Shown here: one piece after another, positions 1-10,371 of the stretch | Layout of the letters: every line of letters starts with the position of its first letter | How positions within the stretch are numbered: position 1 is the stretch's first letter | Source: Rachicladosporium sp. CCFEE 5018 | Taxonomy: Eukaryota > Ascomycota > Dothideomycetes > Cladosporiales > Cladosporiaceae | DNA length: 28,928 nt | Reading direction: 5' to 3' | NCBI GenBank assembly: GCA_002077045.2 | Contig: KZ111142.1 | Span: forward strand, 1,962,705-1,991,632 | Program-made: the position numbers and the translations under genes | Notes under the pieces: model-generated | What the model was told of the DNA's origin: nothing | Databases searched by the model: none | The model's input: only the letters and a program-made list of their open reading frames with translations

Positions 1-1472
1 GGACCGTCTTTCGGAGTAGGTGTCTGCTCACGTGCACGATGTGCTGGTGGCGCAGAGGAAATGGCGGAATCCACTCGGTCGGTCTGTCGAGAGGATGATC
101 TTGAGGAAAGGCCGAATCTGCCTCTGATACTGGGTGATGCAGCAGATAATGGTGTTTCTTGTGATGGTGTACGTTTGTGGTAAGTGGTATACACCTTCGG
201 CAGATCGCTCTGCACCACAGGAGACGGACGATTCACATTGGTGAGACTTGGGGTATTGTCTCTGCTGGGTCGGAGAGGCGGGAGAGGTTTTTGTCTGTCG
301 TTTCTTGCGGGTGTCTCAACGTTCAGATGTGCGAGTTCCGGAGGCACGACAATCGTCCTATGAGTAGATGTCGAGTCTCCAACCGGCTTCCTCTGGACCG
401 TCGTAGCGGATCTCGAGGGGACTCCTGCTTTCGATATCGCGGCATTGACTTTTCCTTGGGACTTGCTCACTTCTGTGATTGTGGTCCGGTCTTTGGTCCA
501 TCCCGTGGCTATTGGCTGCGAAGCTTTCACCGTGGAGTTGGAAGATGATGTCGAGGACTCCCTGACTGGAGGCAGACCCAGGCGAGAGGCATACTCAGAT
601 ACGCTGACTCTGCGACGTACATTGGGCCTGTCCTTCGTTTGACTGACGGATCGATATGGCGAGGCAGCAGCTGCTGCGAAGGCATTCGGGCCTGGAGAAT
701 ATGATGCGACCGAGCTTGGCGTGATCGCAAGGCTGTACGGAGATGCCGTACACTTTGTGGATGGGGTTGTGGAATGGCTGAGCGGTGGCACGGAGGGCGT
801 ATAGTCCCTCGCCGAGGGTGGCGACGGGAATCGAGGTATGCTAGCTTGTGTAGTGCTTATGCCTGTACTCTTACTTGTTGCGCCAATTGCCGGTATGGAA
901 ATCCCGAGAACGGAGTCTTCGAAGTCTTCTTCAACACCCCTATCACTATGGTGCATCGCCACGGGATATGGATCAGTTGCAGCATGTGCGGCCCGTCTCT
1001 GCGCGGCGTACTGGTCGATCGACGAAGGTTTCCTGCGCAAGCCATGCGCACGAGGGCTGTCGAACTCCAATGCAGATGATCCAGATACAAGTGACGGCGT
1101 TCTCGCAACCCGTGGTGGCTGGATATCAACAATTCCTGAATGTCTCGTTGTGTTGGGGGCTGGACTGACGTCCGAGTGAAGTTTCACAGCATGTGGTCTG
1201 ACAGGTACACCCGCGCCATGATGTGAAGGTCCTTGCGGATGCGCTCTCACCGTCTTGCTTGTGGACCCAACATTGGTGCTCTTGTCCGATGTCGCGATGC
1301 TCCGACTTGAGTGCTTTGCCAACCTTGCAATGCGCGAGCCATTCCTAGCAGCCTCACCGTCTGCTGAGGATGTTCTAAGAGGGAGGCGACTGGGTTGTGG
1401 TCGCCTTTCTTCCTGAGTCAGATGCTCTTGCGTCCTTGACGGTCGAAGTCGGGCGCTGAACGATGCCGACAT
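1..1472 (-). CDS. Large disordered Ser/Pro-rich protein, N-terminal part (3' end beyond window)
   Basis: One minus-strand frame is open from an ATG at 1470-1472 to the left edge with no stop, about 490 codons; in-frame stops (TGA, TAA) lie just upstream of that ATG, which supports the start. The N-terminus reads MSASFSARLRPSRTQEHL. The whole visible part is low in hydrophobic residues and rich in Ser, Pro, Thr and Arg. It contains segments typical of fungal disordered scaffolds: FPSPPSARDYTPSVPPLS near residue 215, LGLPPVRESSTSSSNSTVKA near residue 295, and PPELAHLNVETPARNDRQK followed by PLPPLRPSRDNTPS near residues 380-410. No globular domain, signal peptide or membrane segment is visible, so any catalytic or zinc-finger domain must lie past the edge. 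From memory the ELAHLNV/RPSR-type motifs resemble long fungal proteins with a C-terminal RING-type domain, but that is a weak guess. No intron is needed in the visible part. Confidence 0.75.
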   Translation of the reverse strand, partial: MSASFSARLRPSRTQEHLTQEERRPQPSRLPLRTSSADGEAARNGSRIARLAKHSSRSIATSDKSTNVGSTSKTVRAHPQGPSHHGAGVPVRPHAVKLHSDVSPAPNTTRHSGIVDIQPPRVARTPSLVSGSSALEFDSPRAHGLRRKPSSIDQYAAQRRAAHAATDPYPVAMHHSDRGVEEDFEDSVLGISIPAIGATSKSTGISTTQASIPRFPSPPSARDYTPSVPPLSHSTTPSTKCTASPYSLAITPSSVASYSPGPNAFAAAAASPYRSVSQTKDRPNVRRRVSVSEYASRLGLPPVRESSTSSSNSTVKASQPIATGWTKDRTTITEVSKSQGKVNAAISKAGVPSRSATTVQRKPVGDSTSTHRTIVVPPELAHLNVETPARNDRQKPLPPLRPSRDNTPSLTNVNRPSPVVQSDLPKVYTTYHKRTPSQETPLSAASPSIRGRFGLSSRSSSRQTDRVDSAISSAPPAHRAREQTPTPKDG

Positions 1473-3867
1473 CACGGGTGCCTGCGCTGTGCGACGCTCC
1501 GGGACCGTACCTGACGGTCGTTATCTCCTTCAGACCAGAATCCGACGTATTGTAATATTACTTTCATTAGTGCATATGTCGTGCGACGTCGTAATAGTCG
1601 TAGATCGAGAAGAATGCAGTGTTCGCCGATGCCACTCACGCACTACAAAGGGAAATCGTTAGCGTCCAGCGCACAACGATACGAGTATGATAAGTAAAGA
1701 ATATGAGCGCACGAGACCAAGAGGCAAAGTGCGGCTCTTCAACGATGTCGTAGAACCGCGCCAGAACCTTCGCATGCAGAGACGTTATGGCCTGCATTTG
1801 CACCGCCACGCTTCGCGGGCCTACCGAAGAAGCGGTATGCAGGCAGGCAGATCATCAGGCAGGACTGACATGCGGCGAGTCACGTAGCCCGCAACGTGGA
1901 CGACGTACATTGGCCTTGCCGGTGCATGTTCCAGCTAGACAACCGTCTTCCTAAAAATCGCCTTGCGATCTGGTTAAGTGACGTGCATTCGGGCAAAGCG
2001 TAGGTAGTAGGCTCGTGCGCCTAAATTCTAGTGCCGGCCAAGATCGGTAAGACACAAGCCGCGTGTTGGGTGGCAATGATCTGTGCTGTGCGTTGTCAAC
2101 GGAGGCGAATTCCAAGTCAATAGAAAGACAATGTAAGAGGATAAGCGCGACAAGAAATGCAAAATGCTTTGAGAGGTGAGCATGAGTCGCCCACGCGCTG
2201 ATGGTGGAGGGTCTGGCGCCGGCCGCGTCGTAATGCTTTTGGCTCACATCTTGCGCCCGCGGTAGCGCGCGCTCATGCATAGCCGCCGCATGCGCGTGCA
2301 TGCAATTAGACTCGACCGACGTTTGAGCACGTCGGCGATCTCCATCTGGTATTGCTGTCTGCCCACCGAGGATTGTATTGCGAAGTGGTAGCCAGCCATA
2401 CAAGCATGGCAAATGGCAATCGGGTTTGCCATTCGTTCGACGCGACTATGCGGCACGAAAGGGCCACGGGCTGCAGGCACGTCTGTGCAGCTACGCCGCG
2501 GCATTGCTACTTTCTCTGAGAGCTGCGTTTACGACCAAGGTGACGCGGGCTGCCTGGAAGCTGCTTCTGACGACCGCCGGGAGCTGAGCACTTCTCTATC
2601 TAGATTGACGTGAAGTCGCAGCCGTTGCTGAAAGAGTGCCGGGCCGTTATGAGACAGACGACTATGAGCCACTCGATCGCTCATTGACATGGAATGGTGC
2701 TCGACACTCCGCAATACTCTCGTCCGGACCGAACCCTCGCAAACGTGCCGTAGAGGAAGAAAGCCTAGTTGGTCTTGGGCGATGTTTGTGCTGCTTCTGT
2801 CTTCTGATTGGCCGCCGTGGTAATTCCGCTGACATTGGCCAATGACAGACTTGATCGACCGGGAGACACAGCCCTATTGAGATAACGCCAGAATGTGTTG
2901 TCACGCATCAGTCCAGATGCATATTGAAATCAATGTGTATCTGCTCATTAGTCGACGCGAGTCTTCGTTGGACCCCGGTCGCCAGATCCCTGTTCAGATT
3001 TCGGTGACGCATGACTGCCTGCTATCATTTAGCAGGAGCTTCATTCGTCGACGCGACCGACAGGCTGTGTCTGGCGAATACTTCTCTGTTGGCAGTGCCA
3101 TGCACAATCGCGAAGATGCAGATGTCAACACACCCCTACGAGCCGATGCCGAGCGGCGGACGGCGCCTAGCCAAGTCCATCACGACTTCATAGGCTCTCG
3201 AATGTCGACGCTAAATCCCACCCGCAGGTGGTGAAAGTCATGTGATCCGCGATCTGGCCGCTTACAAGTGCTGGCCTCACACCATGTTCGACTGCAGAGC
3301 GTCCCACATATCCACATGGCGTGTGTATTTCGACAGGCTGTCATACGGGGAACCTGCCGTCCGTGATCGTAGTGCGCCAGCATATGTGTGATGTTCCAGA
3401 TCAGTGCTGTATGTCCAAGCGAGTATTCTGTAACTCATCTCGGTCTTCGAACGTGAAGATGAATGTGCGTCGGTCCATTTCTTGAGCATGAGGTCATGAG
3501 GGCTACTACCGTCTCCTCTGAATGGTCAGCATTGCCCGAGTCCAGTAAAGGAGGGAGGGTCTACGGACAGTCCTTTGGGTGAGTATCTGGGGGTAAGGAA
3601 TCCATGAAGGATGTATAAAGTCAGACTCGGGTGAGGTGCTACACGCGTGGTACTAAAGGAAGGAACGACGTGTAAGAATCAAGCTTCTTTGAACGACATC
3701 TCGTCAAGTCTATGCCATTACTAAACTTCCTTCGATTGACCCTAGTGAAGCTCTAATGCCCTCATCAATGTGTGTGTATGTCGACCTGTCCCAGTCTGTT
3801 GTATGTCATCACTATCGCGCAGACTCGAGGGCGCTATGCTGAATCTGATTGCCGGCAAGCCTCAATA
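1473..3867. other. 2.4-kb stretch without a convincing gene
   Basis: The stretch lies between the 5' end of the left-edge gene and the 3' end of the ABHD12-like gene. All open frames are short (at most about 150 codons), have odd composition (Cys/His/Arg-rich) and show no recognisable domain or splice pattern. The right-hand part could hold the 3' UTR of the hydrolase gene and the left-hand part the promoter of the left-edge gene. A perfect ATTGGCCAAT palindrome is the only motif singled out. No RNA gene was recognised. Confidence 0.5.
2834..2843. promoter_or_regulatory. Palindromic double CCAAT box
   Basis: ATTGGCCAAT is two overlapping, inverted CCAAT boxes. Another CCAAT (as ATTGG) lies 23 bp to the left at 2807-2811. 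CCAAT is the binding site of the HAP/NF-Y complex, a general fungal activator. No gene start lies close by (the nearest minus-strand start is 1.36 kb away at 1472), so a role is uncertain. Confidence 0.25.
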
Positions 3868-5248
3868 TCAGTCAAAACGACCCGTGAAGGCCTTCAGCAC
3901 CGCGATCGAGACTGCAGAGTACGTAGCGACGCGATTGTGTCCTGCAGGACGTCGTCAGCTTTTTTCAGATGCGACTCGAGGTTTCCGAAGCTTACCTCCG
4001 TGCTGCAGTAACTCTACGCTCAGTCGTGGTTTACCGAGCGGTCGCTCATTGAACGTCACGGGTCTTCCAACGCTACTGGCCTTCACGCAATCATCGCCGA
4101 GTACTTCGCGACATATCATCTCGCTCTGCTCGTACGCGATGTCCATGTCGTTGAGCGCGTGGATAACCTGCACCGCACCCATCTCACGTCGAATGGCACT
4201 ACCGTCCCCGCTGAGGTCATCTTCCTTGCTTTCGAGCAGACTTGGGTTTGCGGCGAGTGCCTGCGAATATCGAGCAAGACGCAGAGCGCTCGGCCAGGTG
4301 TCGATCATGCGACTGGTCAGGGCATTCGCCAGTCTTGGAAAGGGTCGAAGCGGCAACAACAAGGGTATCAGACCGCCAAGACGATATGTCAGCAGGAGAG
4401 AAGGCAAGGAGCTAAACGGCGCGACAAGAACGACCCCCGCAAACGACGTTGGTGCAGCCACTTCATTCAAGCCATTCAGCAAGCGTTGCCTGTCACTGCC
4501 AATACCCGACAGACCGATGTCTTGTGGATTGGCGAACTGTAGCGCGACCGCACTGGCTACAGCAGTCCCGAGTGACTGGCCGAGTAAGACCACTCGCTCC
4601 GGAGGGATCTTGGCTGTATGCAAGACCCAATTCACAAGCGCTACCCCGTCCGTGATCAGCCCAGACTCGGTGGGCGAGCCACTGGAATGACCGAAACCAC
4701 GATAGTCGATCGTGACGACATGAGTGTTGGGCTGGAGTGTCAATATTCGATAGGTGTCCGTTCGCCAGCCTTGTGCGACATGACCAGCGTTGCCGTGGAC
4801 TTCTTCCTAGCGTGGTCAGCTAGCTGGCCACCCGTGACCGCGAATGTGCTTGCTCACAATACACAACGACCCTCGCAGGATGCTGCTTGCTACTGAGCAG
4901 CCGGAACGGCAGACTCCTCGTGACATCTTCGACGGTACCCGACGGTCGATGAAGGTCTCTCAACGCCCACTCGTTGCGCGCATATGCGTCGATGGGCAGC
5001 ACATGCCAAGCGTACAGCGTTTGGCCATCTGGCGTGGTGATGTTGAACGGCGTCACTTGGTTCTTTGCGAAGCCAAATTGCTCGGCATCGTTGAGGTCAT
5101 GCCAGAACACGGTGTTGAACTTGTGCGCGTACAATGCGAATCTCTGGACTGGCGGCGTCAGGAGAGCACCTAGGATCACTGCATATATCCCGACTGCGAT
5201 GCTGACGCCGACAGCGACTCGACTCAGCACGTCGGCTGTCGTCGGCAT
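3868..5248 (-). CDS. ABHD12-like membrane-anchored alpha/beta hydrolase
   Basis: Three exons on the minus strand: 5248-4858, 4799-3996 and 3941-3868, giving 422 residues. Introns are 58 bp (GTGAGC...AAGAAG) and 54 bp (GTAAGC...CTGCAG). Splicing is supported by protein continuity: the first junction rebuilds VVVYFHGNAG (oxyanion-hole region, HGNAG at 132-136) and the second rebuilds QHGGHNRV with the catalytic His at about 400. Residues 10-30 form one membrane anchor. The nucleophile is Ser206 in GQSLG, and the acid is probably Asp348 in HALNDMDIAYE. The family (ABHD12/ABHD13, Bem46-like serine hydrolases) cleaves lysophospholipids, monoacylglycerols or related esters at membranes; the actual substrate here is unknown. 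It is divergent from the short-chain dehydrogenase at 5741. If the last intron is not spliced, the protein ends early without the catalytic His. Confidence 0.9.
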
Positions 5249-5740
5249 CGTGTGTTGTGGATCGTCATTCGACAGTATTGCGGATCAATCGTGCTGAATT
5301 TAACGATCGAACATGTGGCTGTGCACACAGGCACGAGCTCACCCCACAGGCACGAGCTCCACGCTCGAAAAAGGCAAGCCGCGGCTTCTTGCGTTGCTAC
5401 TCCCCCACCTTCACAGCGCGTGCAGTTCCTTCCTCGGGCGTGGATAGACCTGCCGTTGGACGCCTCCATGCGGGTATGGAATAGTTATGACGAACCTCGC
5501 ACAGCAGCAGCCATAGGAGTACATTTTCCTCAAACGATTCACGTGTATTTCTTACCACTCGCTCTCCTACTCAGTCTTTCTTCGTGTCTCTAAGCTTTCT
5601 TGGAAGAGCTACAAAGAGTTGGGCAGCGAGTTGTATTTGGGACTCTACTGGAAGTACAAGATTTGAGGCATTGGCAAACTCTACACAAATCCTGTTCTGA
5701 AGAGCTCCAAATCTAGCGGCCGAATTACTGCAGCGCCGCA
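5249..5740. promoter_or_regulatory. Shared divergent promoter region, hydrolase / SDR
   Basis: A 492-bp interval between two divergent ATGs (5248 minus, 5741 plus). It should carry both promoters. It contains a 15-bp direct repeat (listed separately) and no credible gene. Confidence 0.5.
5326..5359. repeat. 15-bp direct repeat, two copies
   Basis: CACAGGCACGAGCTC occurs at 5326-5340 and again at 5345-5359, with a 19-bp period and a 4-bp spacer. It lies 78 bp upstream of the hydrolase ATG. It could be a paired binding site for a regulator or a small tandem duplication; the sequence alone cannot decide. Confidence 0.6.
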
Positions 5741-6916
5741 ATGGCTTCGCTCTTCCGCGCAGCGCCTCGAGCTCTCCGAGCTTCCCAGCCAGCACACCGA
5801 ATAGCACCTCTGACTTGTGTTCGACTTGCAACGCATGATCATCGCAATCCTCCAAAAGGCAATCCTCCAGTAGCCGATCGCTCACCTCCTTCGCCGCCAC
5901 GGGAGGAAGAAGCAGCTGCGCTTAAAGACAACTCGAGAGCTGCGTCCTACCTAGGGACCACAAAGCGACTACCGGAGTTCAACTTGAATGACAAGGTAGT
6001 ACTGGTCACGGGTGCAGCCAGAGGGCTTGGTCTCGTGCAAGCAGAAGCATTGCTTGAGGCTGGAGCAACAGTGTACGCGCTAGATCGACTGCCAGAGCCC
6101 AGTCCGGATTTCTTCCGTGTGCAAAAGCGGGCTGCGGAGGAGCTAGGTAGGTCTCAAGCTGCATAGAAAGGTAGTGGACTGAGCGACTGAACTCAGCGCA
6201 GGTACCACGCTTCATTACCGCCAGATCGATGTTCGAGACGTACCGAAACTCAATGAAGTGATTAAGAGCATCAGCGACTCGCAAGGGAAGCTCGACGGAT
6301 TGATTGCAGCGGCTGGCATCCAGCAGGAAACCTCGGCGCTGGACTACACGCAGGCAGACGCCAACATGATGTTCGAGGTGAACATTACGGGTGAGCAATT
6401 GAAAAAGCATTGAGCTTCAAGTTGTAGGCTGACATTCTACTGCTCAGGGGTGTTCATGACTGCGCAAGCTGTTGCCAAAGAGATGATCCGATGGGGCCGT
6501 GGTGGCAGCATAGCCATGATAGCGTCCATGAGCGGTACTGTGGCGAATCGGGTACGCCGCATTCCCGCACGCACAGCAACTTCCCCGTGTTGACTACTCC
6601 TTAGGGCCTCATCTGTCCAGCCTACAATGCCTCCAAAGCTGGCGTCATCCAGCTAGCCCGCAATCTCGCCTCCGAGTGGGGACCACACGGCATCCGAGTC
6701 AACACCATCTCCCCAGGCTACATCGTGACTGCGATGGTGGAAGCGTTGTTTGAGCAATACCCAGAGCGGAAACGGGAGTGGCCGACGCAGAATATGCTGG
6801 GGAAGCTGAGCCAGCCGGGAGAGTACAGAGGTGCGGCAGTGTTCTTAATCAGCGATGCCAGCAGTTTCATGACTGGCAGTGATCTGCGGATCGATGGCGG
6901 GCATAGCGCGTGGTAA
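5741..6916 (+). CDS. Short-chain dehydrogenase/reductase with mitochondrial-type presequence
   Basis: Four exons: 5741-6146, 6202-6390, 6448-6551 and 6605-6916, giving 336 residues; introns are 55, 57 and 53 bp with GT-AG ends. The C-terminal 255 residues are a classical SDR. The NAD(P)-binding loop TGAARGLG is at 90-97, followed by AAAG near 171-174, Asn196 in the active-site helix, Ser227, and Tyr240/Lys244 in YNASK. The PGYIVTAM segment and the C-terminal GSDLRIDGGHSAW fit the family of fungal sorbose/xylulose reductases and NADP-mannitol or arabinitol 2-dehydrogenases; the exact polyol or ketose is not determinable. The first 75 residues are extra: an Arg/Ala-rich, acid-free start (MASLFRAAPRALRASQPAHR) and then a Pro-rich linker, which suggests import into mitochondria. 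It is convergent with the small membrane-protein gene ending at 7016. Confidence 0.92.
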
Positions 6917-7015
6917 CCGAGTATCGAGAAGCGGTTCGCAGCCAAGGTGGCTTGGAGCTTGCGTGCTCGAGGGCGTCCTGAATAGGACGAAGCATATCCT
7001 CGGCGCGCCTCAAGG

Positions 7016-7492
7016 TCAAGTCTTGAAACTCTCGTCGTGATCGGCAGGAAAGATAGATTGCTCATCCAGTGCTGTTGAAGGACTGCCCTCCACAATTTCT
7101 CCAGCGCTTTTCAACTTCGATATCCTCTTCTGCTCCTCCCCTAAGAATTGCCGCTTGTACAGCACCCAGCTCGTCACCAGCAAGACCGGGACAGCGCAGA
7201 TGATCGCAGTCACACGCCTCGCGGCGGGTCGGTACCTCCTGTCCAGCACACCTTCTCTTGCCACTCGCATGGTCGCCGCATAGCCGCGTGCTGGGTCCAG
7301 TGGCTCAGGCTTTGGTCCGTCCGCCGGCATGGGAGGAAGGGACGGCGCATCGGGGACTGGCGTTGAGTGGTGTGGACTGGTGCCGAATGATCGGGGCGGT
7401 GGGGGCGGCGGCTTCACGTTGGTAGCGTATGGTCGCCCATGTTGGCACGCAGGTACACAGACTTGTCGTTGTAGTCGGGCTGACAGTAACAT
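7016..7492 (-). CDS. Small single-pass, probably mitochondrial protein
   Basis: A single exon of 158 residues. I chose the ATG at 7490-7492; upstream codons in the same frame offer only a GTG. The N-terminus MLLSARLQRQVCVPACQHGR, followed by PYAT, resembles a mitochondrial presequence with a cleavage zone. A Pro-rich linker (about 28-65) follows, then an Arg-rich stretch DRRYRPAARR (84-93) directly before one membrane span (about 95-112, TAIICAVPVLLVTSWVLY). The C-terminal tail is charged and soluble. This layout (presequence, one transmembrane helix, short tail) is common for inner-membrane assembly or respiratory accessory proteins, but I do not recognise the family. The stop lies 99 bp from the convergent SDR stop. 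Confidence 0.7.
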   Translation of the reverse strand: MLLSARLQRQVCVPACQHGRPYATNVKPPPPPPRSFGTSPHHSTPVPDAPSLPPMPADGPKPEPLDPARGYAATMRVAREGVLDRRYRPAARRVTAIICAVPVLLVTSWVLYKRQFLGEEQKRISKLKSAGEIVEGSPSTALDEQSIFPADHDESFKT

Positions 7493-8229
7493 CTTGGAAT
7501 GCACACCTCCCAAGAGCGATTCATCACAACTGCGGAATCTGGCGAGACTCGGGAGGTTGCATAAGTCAGCGTAAAAGCATAAATTCGAAATTAACGAACG
7601 TCCTTTCTTTGGTCCATCGACATGCACTTCAGCTTTCTCGATCGGAACTCCCCATCGAGACGACGATATACTCGGCAGAACACGCCAGTGATGCTTGATA
7701 AATGGACTGGCTTCTGTCTCCGACTCAGAACTGGGATGTCGTGTTGATACAACGTCCCCGCGATCGATTGTTGCACGGTTGCTGGGTAGACTGGTGTAAC
7801 TCCAGCCTCTTCCTGGCCCGGAAGGCTAGGAACTGAAGATCCAAAGGGCCACTCCGGGTATAAGATGATTGTGTTTGCCTAATCAACGCCGACACATCGA
7901 GTGCAGCCTCTCTTTCACATTCCTCCAATTCATCGAAAAAGTTCAGAATGGCATCAACGCAAAGACCTGACACACCCTACAATGCAACGCCTTCAACCCA
8001 ACGCCCACGCATTCATGCTAGAGGAGCTGGGCTATGATTTCAAGAACCTCGCATTACCCACCGAGGCTATGGACACGAGTGGTCGCAACGTCGTCGTGCT
8101 ATATAGTCGTGTTGCGCAACTTCAACCTTACCGAATATAATGCAATGCGCTTTGCGACTTCATACGATATCTAACTTTTGAACTGGATTCGAGTGTACTA
8201 GCCTGAGGAATCACCTCGTCCACAACTGA
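7493..8229. other. Intergenic region, no gene recognised
   Basis: A 737-bp interval between the start of the small mitochondrial protein gene and the stop of the permease gene. It should contain the promoter of the former and the 3' UTR of the latter. A short plus-strand frame (about 7948-8140) has no recognisable features. Confidence 0.5.
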
Positions 8230-10371
8230 TCACCCGTCCAGCTTGTTGCCGTTCACGTCATGGGAGTCATCCCAGCCCTCAAGCTCTGTGAGAGGCACTT
8301 TGACGAGCTGATGCGTAACAGCTCCCTAGTCCACGAAATCAGCCACCTGTACGTCGAAACAGCAACCGCAGCACACGTCACTTACATCATCGAGTACAAG
8401 TCTCGTCTGGCGGATAGCATAGCCTCTCCACTTCGGTATAGCATAGATCCAGAAGTAGTAGTACACGCCGCACAGGCCAATGCTGCTCCATTGTCAGCCC
8501 TGTTGCACAAACATACATATCTCAAGCGTGGTACTTACATGACTAATCCTACAACACAGTATGTAGCATACCAGAAGCTAACATCTCCGCCGTTCCTGCC
8601 CCCCTTCGGAGGGTACCAAGGCATGACCAGCAGGAAGACCTTGGTCAAGATGTACAAGGCAATGCCGATGTCCCAAGCCTTAAACGGAGCGCGACCAATT
8701 CCGATCTTCTTGCGCTGATAGCGAATGAAGTATAGGCCGATAGACATCAGGAAGAGGAAAGCAGAGTCCGGGTAGTTTTGCAAGTCGACGACAAAGTTGA
8801 AGGCATCTCCAGCAGGCGGTGCAAGGATCCTGCAAGAGCGTCAGTAGGGTAAAAGCAGCGGAGACTTCGCATCGCGTACATTAGAACTGTCATGCTCCAC
8901 TTGAGGACGTATGGCCCGATCGGAGTGCCGAATGGCTTCGTTGTCACCCAAAATTTCGGGTAAGGGAGTACGCCTTGCCTACCGATCTCTCGAATCACGC
9001 GAGACTGGCCGATCAAGACTGTGATAAGATTTCCCAACGCCGAGAGAATGACGAGGATGTTGAGACCCTTCGCGGCTTTCGCACCGAACACTGCGCTAAA
9101 GAAAAGGCTAGCGGCGGTGGTCTTGGATGCTGCGATCTCTTCCTTGGGCACTGGTACACACAGTCAGCATGAACTAAGAATATGAGGATGAGAACACCAA
9201 CCTGCTGCAAAGTACGCAATGTTGCACATCATATACAGGATAGAAATTACTAGCAAGGAAAGCGGAGCGATGCGCTTCATGGTGCGAATTGGGTCCTGTC
9301 TCTTATGTCAGCTGCTGCGTTGTGGCCAATATGAGCACTTCGAGACCTACCTTCACCTCGGCCATCACGTTGAAGCAGTTTTGATAGCCTGCGTATGCGA
9401 ATGTGATCCTCACCAATGCAGTTGCAAGGCCATTGCCGTCTCCAGTCGTACCGGCAAACGGGTCGCGGAAATTATGGTAAGGATCTTTCACCGAAGTGTG
9501 CCCACCAAGCACCACAAGACCGGTGATGCTGATGAAGATTAAGGTCGACACCTTGATGAAGCCAGTTAAATCGGACAGCAGAAGTGACAGCCTGTTGCTA
9601 TAGATCCCGAGCAGCGTGACTACGGTATACCCCGCAACAGCGACGCCCTTCTGCTCCCAAGGAGTGGCCTTATGACCAGCCATACGGAATATGTACTGCG
9701 CGAGAACGATGGCATTGCTGCTGCTGAAGGACAGCAGGACCGACTGGACTGCGAATGCTACCGGGAAGAAATACCGCGGTCTTGGGAAGGCTTGCTCGAG
9801 ATACACAACTTCGGCACCTGAATACAATGTCAGTCTGCTGACCATAGGAGAGCTGTATGCAATGACATTTCGCATACCTGAACGTGCGGGAAAATAGCTA
9901 GCCAGCTCAAGATAGAGCGCAAGTCCAGCCATCGAGACCACGAAGCCAACAAGCCAGAACATGAGAGAGACTCCGACCGAGCCGGTGCTGGTCAGAATGG
10001 ATCCGGCTGAAGCATGTTGTCAGTGCAGGAAAATCATAGGCCCGTGTGATGTGAGCGCTTACGAGTTGAGAATACTCCTGTACCGATCATCTGCCCAATA
10101 TTGAGGAACAGGATGGTGTACCATCTAGGAAAAGATGTCAGTATAGTCAGCATCGAAAGTCTGAGTACCAAATCGATAAATACTGTATACCCGTTCCCAG
10201 TGGCGAACGGGACTCTACAGGAGCACCGCTGGCCTCCTGAATGTTCGACTCTGCCCCATTCTCGCCTTGCTCGGTGATATAGGCGAGAGTGCCAGTCTTA
10301 AGTACCTGTTGCTCGCTATGCGGAGACAGAGCGCGCTCTCTGGCGATGCCAGCCTTTTCGCTATCTTCCAT
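8230..10371 (-). CDS. Amino acid permease, LAT/MUP1-like (APC superfamily)
   Basis: Nine minus-strand exons: 10371-10184, 10124-10063, 10006-9878, 9817-9351, 9295-9202, 9150-8880, 8829-8539, 8482-8386 and 8325-8230, giving 564 residues. The eight introns are 50-60 bp and all phases fit. An acidic, soluble N-terminus of about 60 residues (MEDSEKAGIARERALSPHSE) precedes about 12 hydrophobic spans. The first span carries the APC hallmark NIGQMIGTGVFSTPGS. Other family segments are FAYAGYQNCFNVMAEVK and LSALGNLITVLIGQSRVIRE, followed by a typical exofacial and C-terminal part. Fungal relatives include high-affinity methionine permease MUP1 and L-type amino acid transporters; substrate specificity is not readable here. 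The protein should sit in the plasma membrane. Start: the ATG at 10369-10371; a more upstream in-frame ATG at 10462-10464 would add 31 Arg/Ser-rich residues and cannot be excluded. Intron 3 (9818-9877) is 60 nt with no stop, so its retention would keep the frame. Confidence 0.9.

Noticed and set aside
1951..2412. 153-codon minus-strand frame with a hydrophobic stretch
   Set aside because: It starts without a good context, the composition is Arg/His/Cys-rich, and no domain or splice pattern is visible; it looks like chance.
2893..3234. 113-codon plus-strand frame
   Set aside because: No recognisable motif or homologous look, with Ser/Arg/Cys-rich chance composition.
3614..3619. TATAAA on the plus strand
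   Set aside because: No plus-strand gene follows; the next coding sequence is on the minus strand, so a promoter role has no support.
7948..8140. Possible small plus-strand gene
   Set aside because: Only about 28 codons from the ATG in one frame, and no ATG at a useful place in the longer frame; no domain.
8260..8718. 152-codon plus-strand frame
   Set aside because: It is antisense to the last exons of the permease, whose splice sites and protein features are clear.
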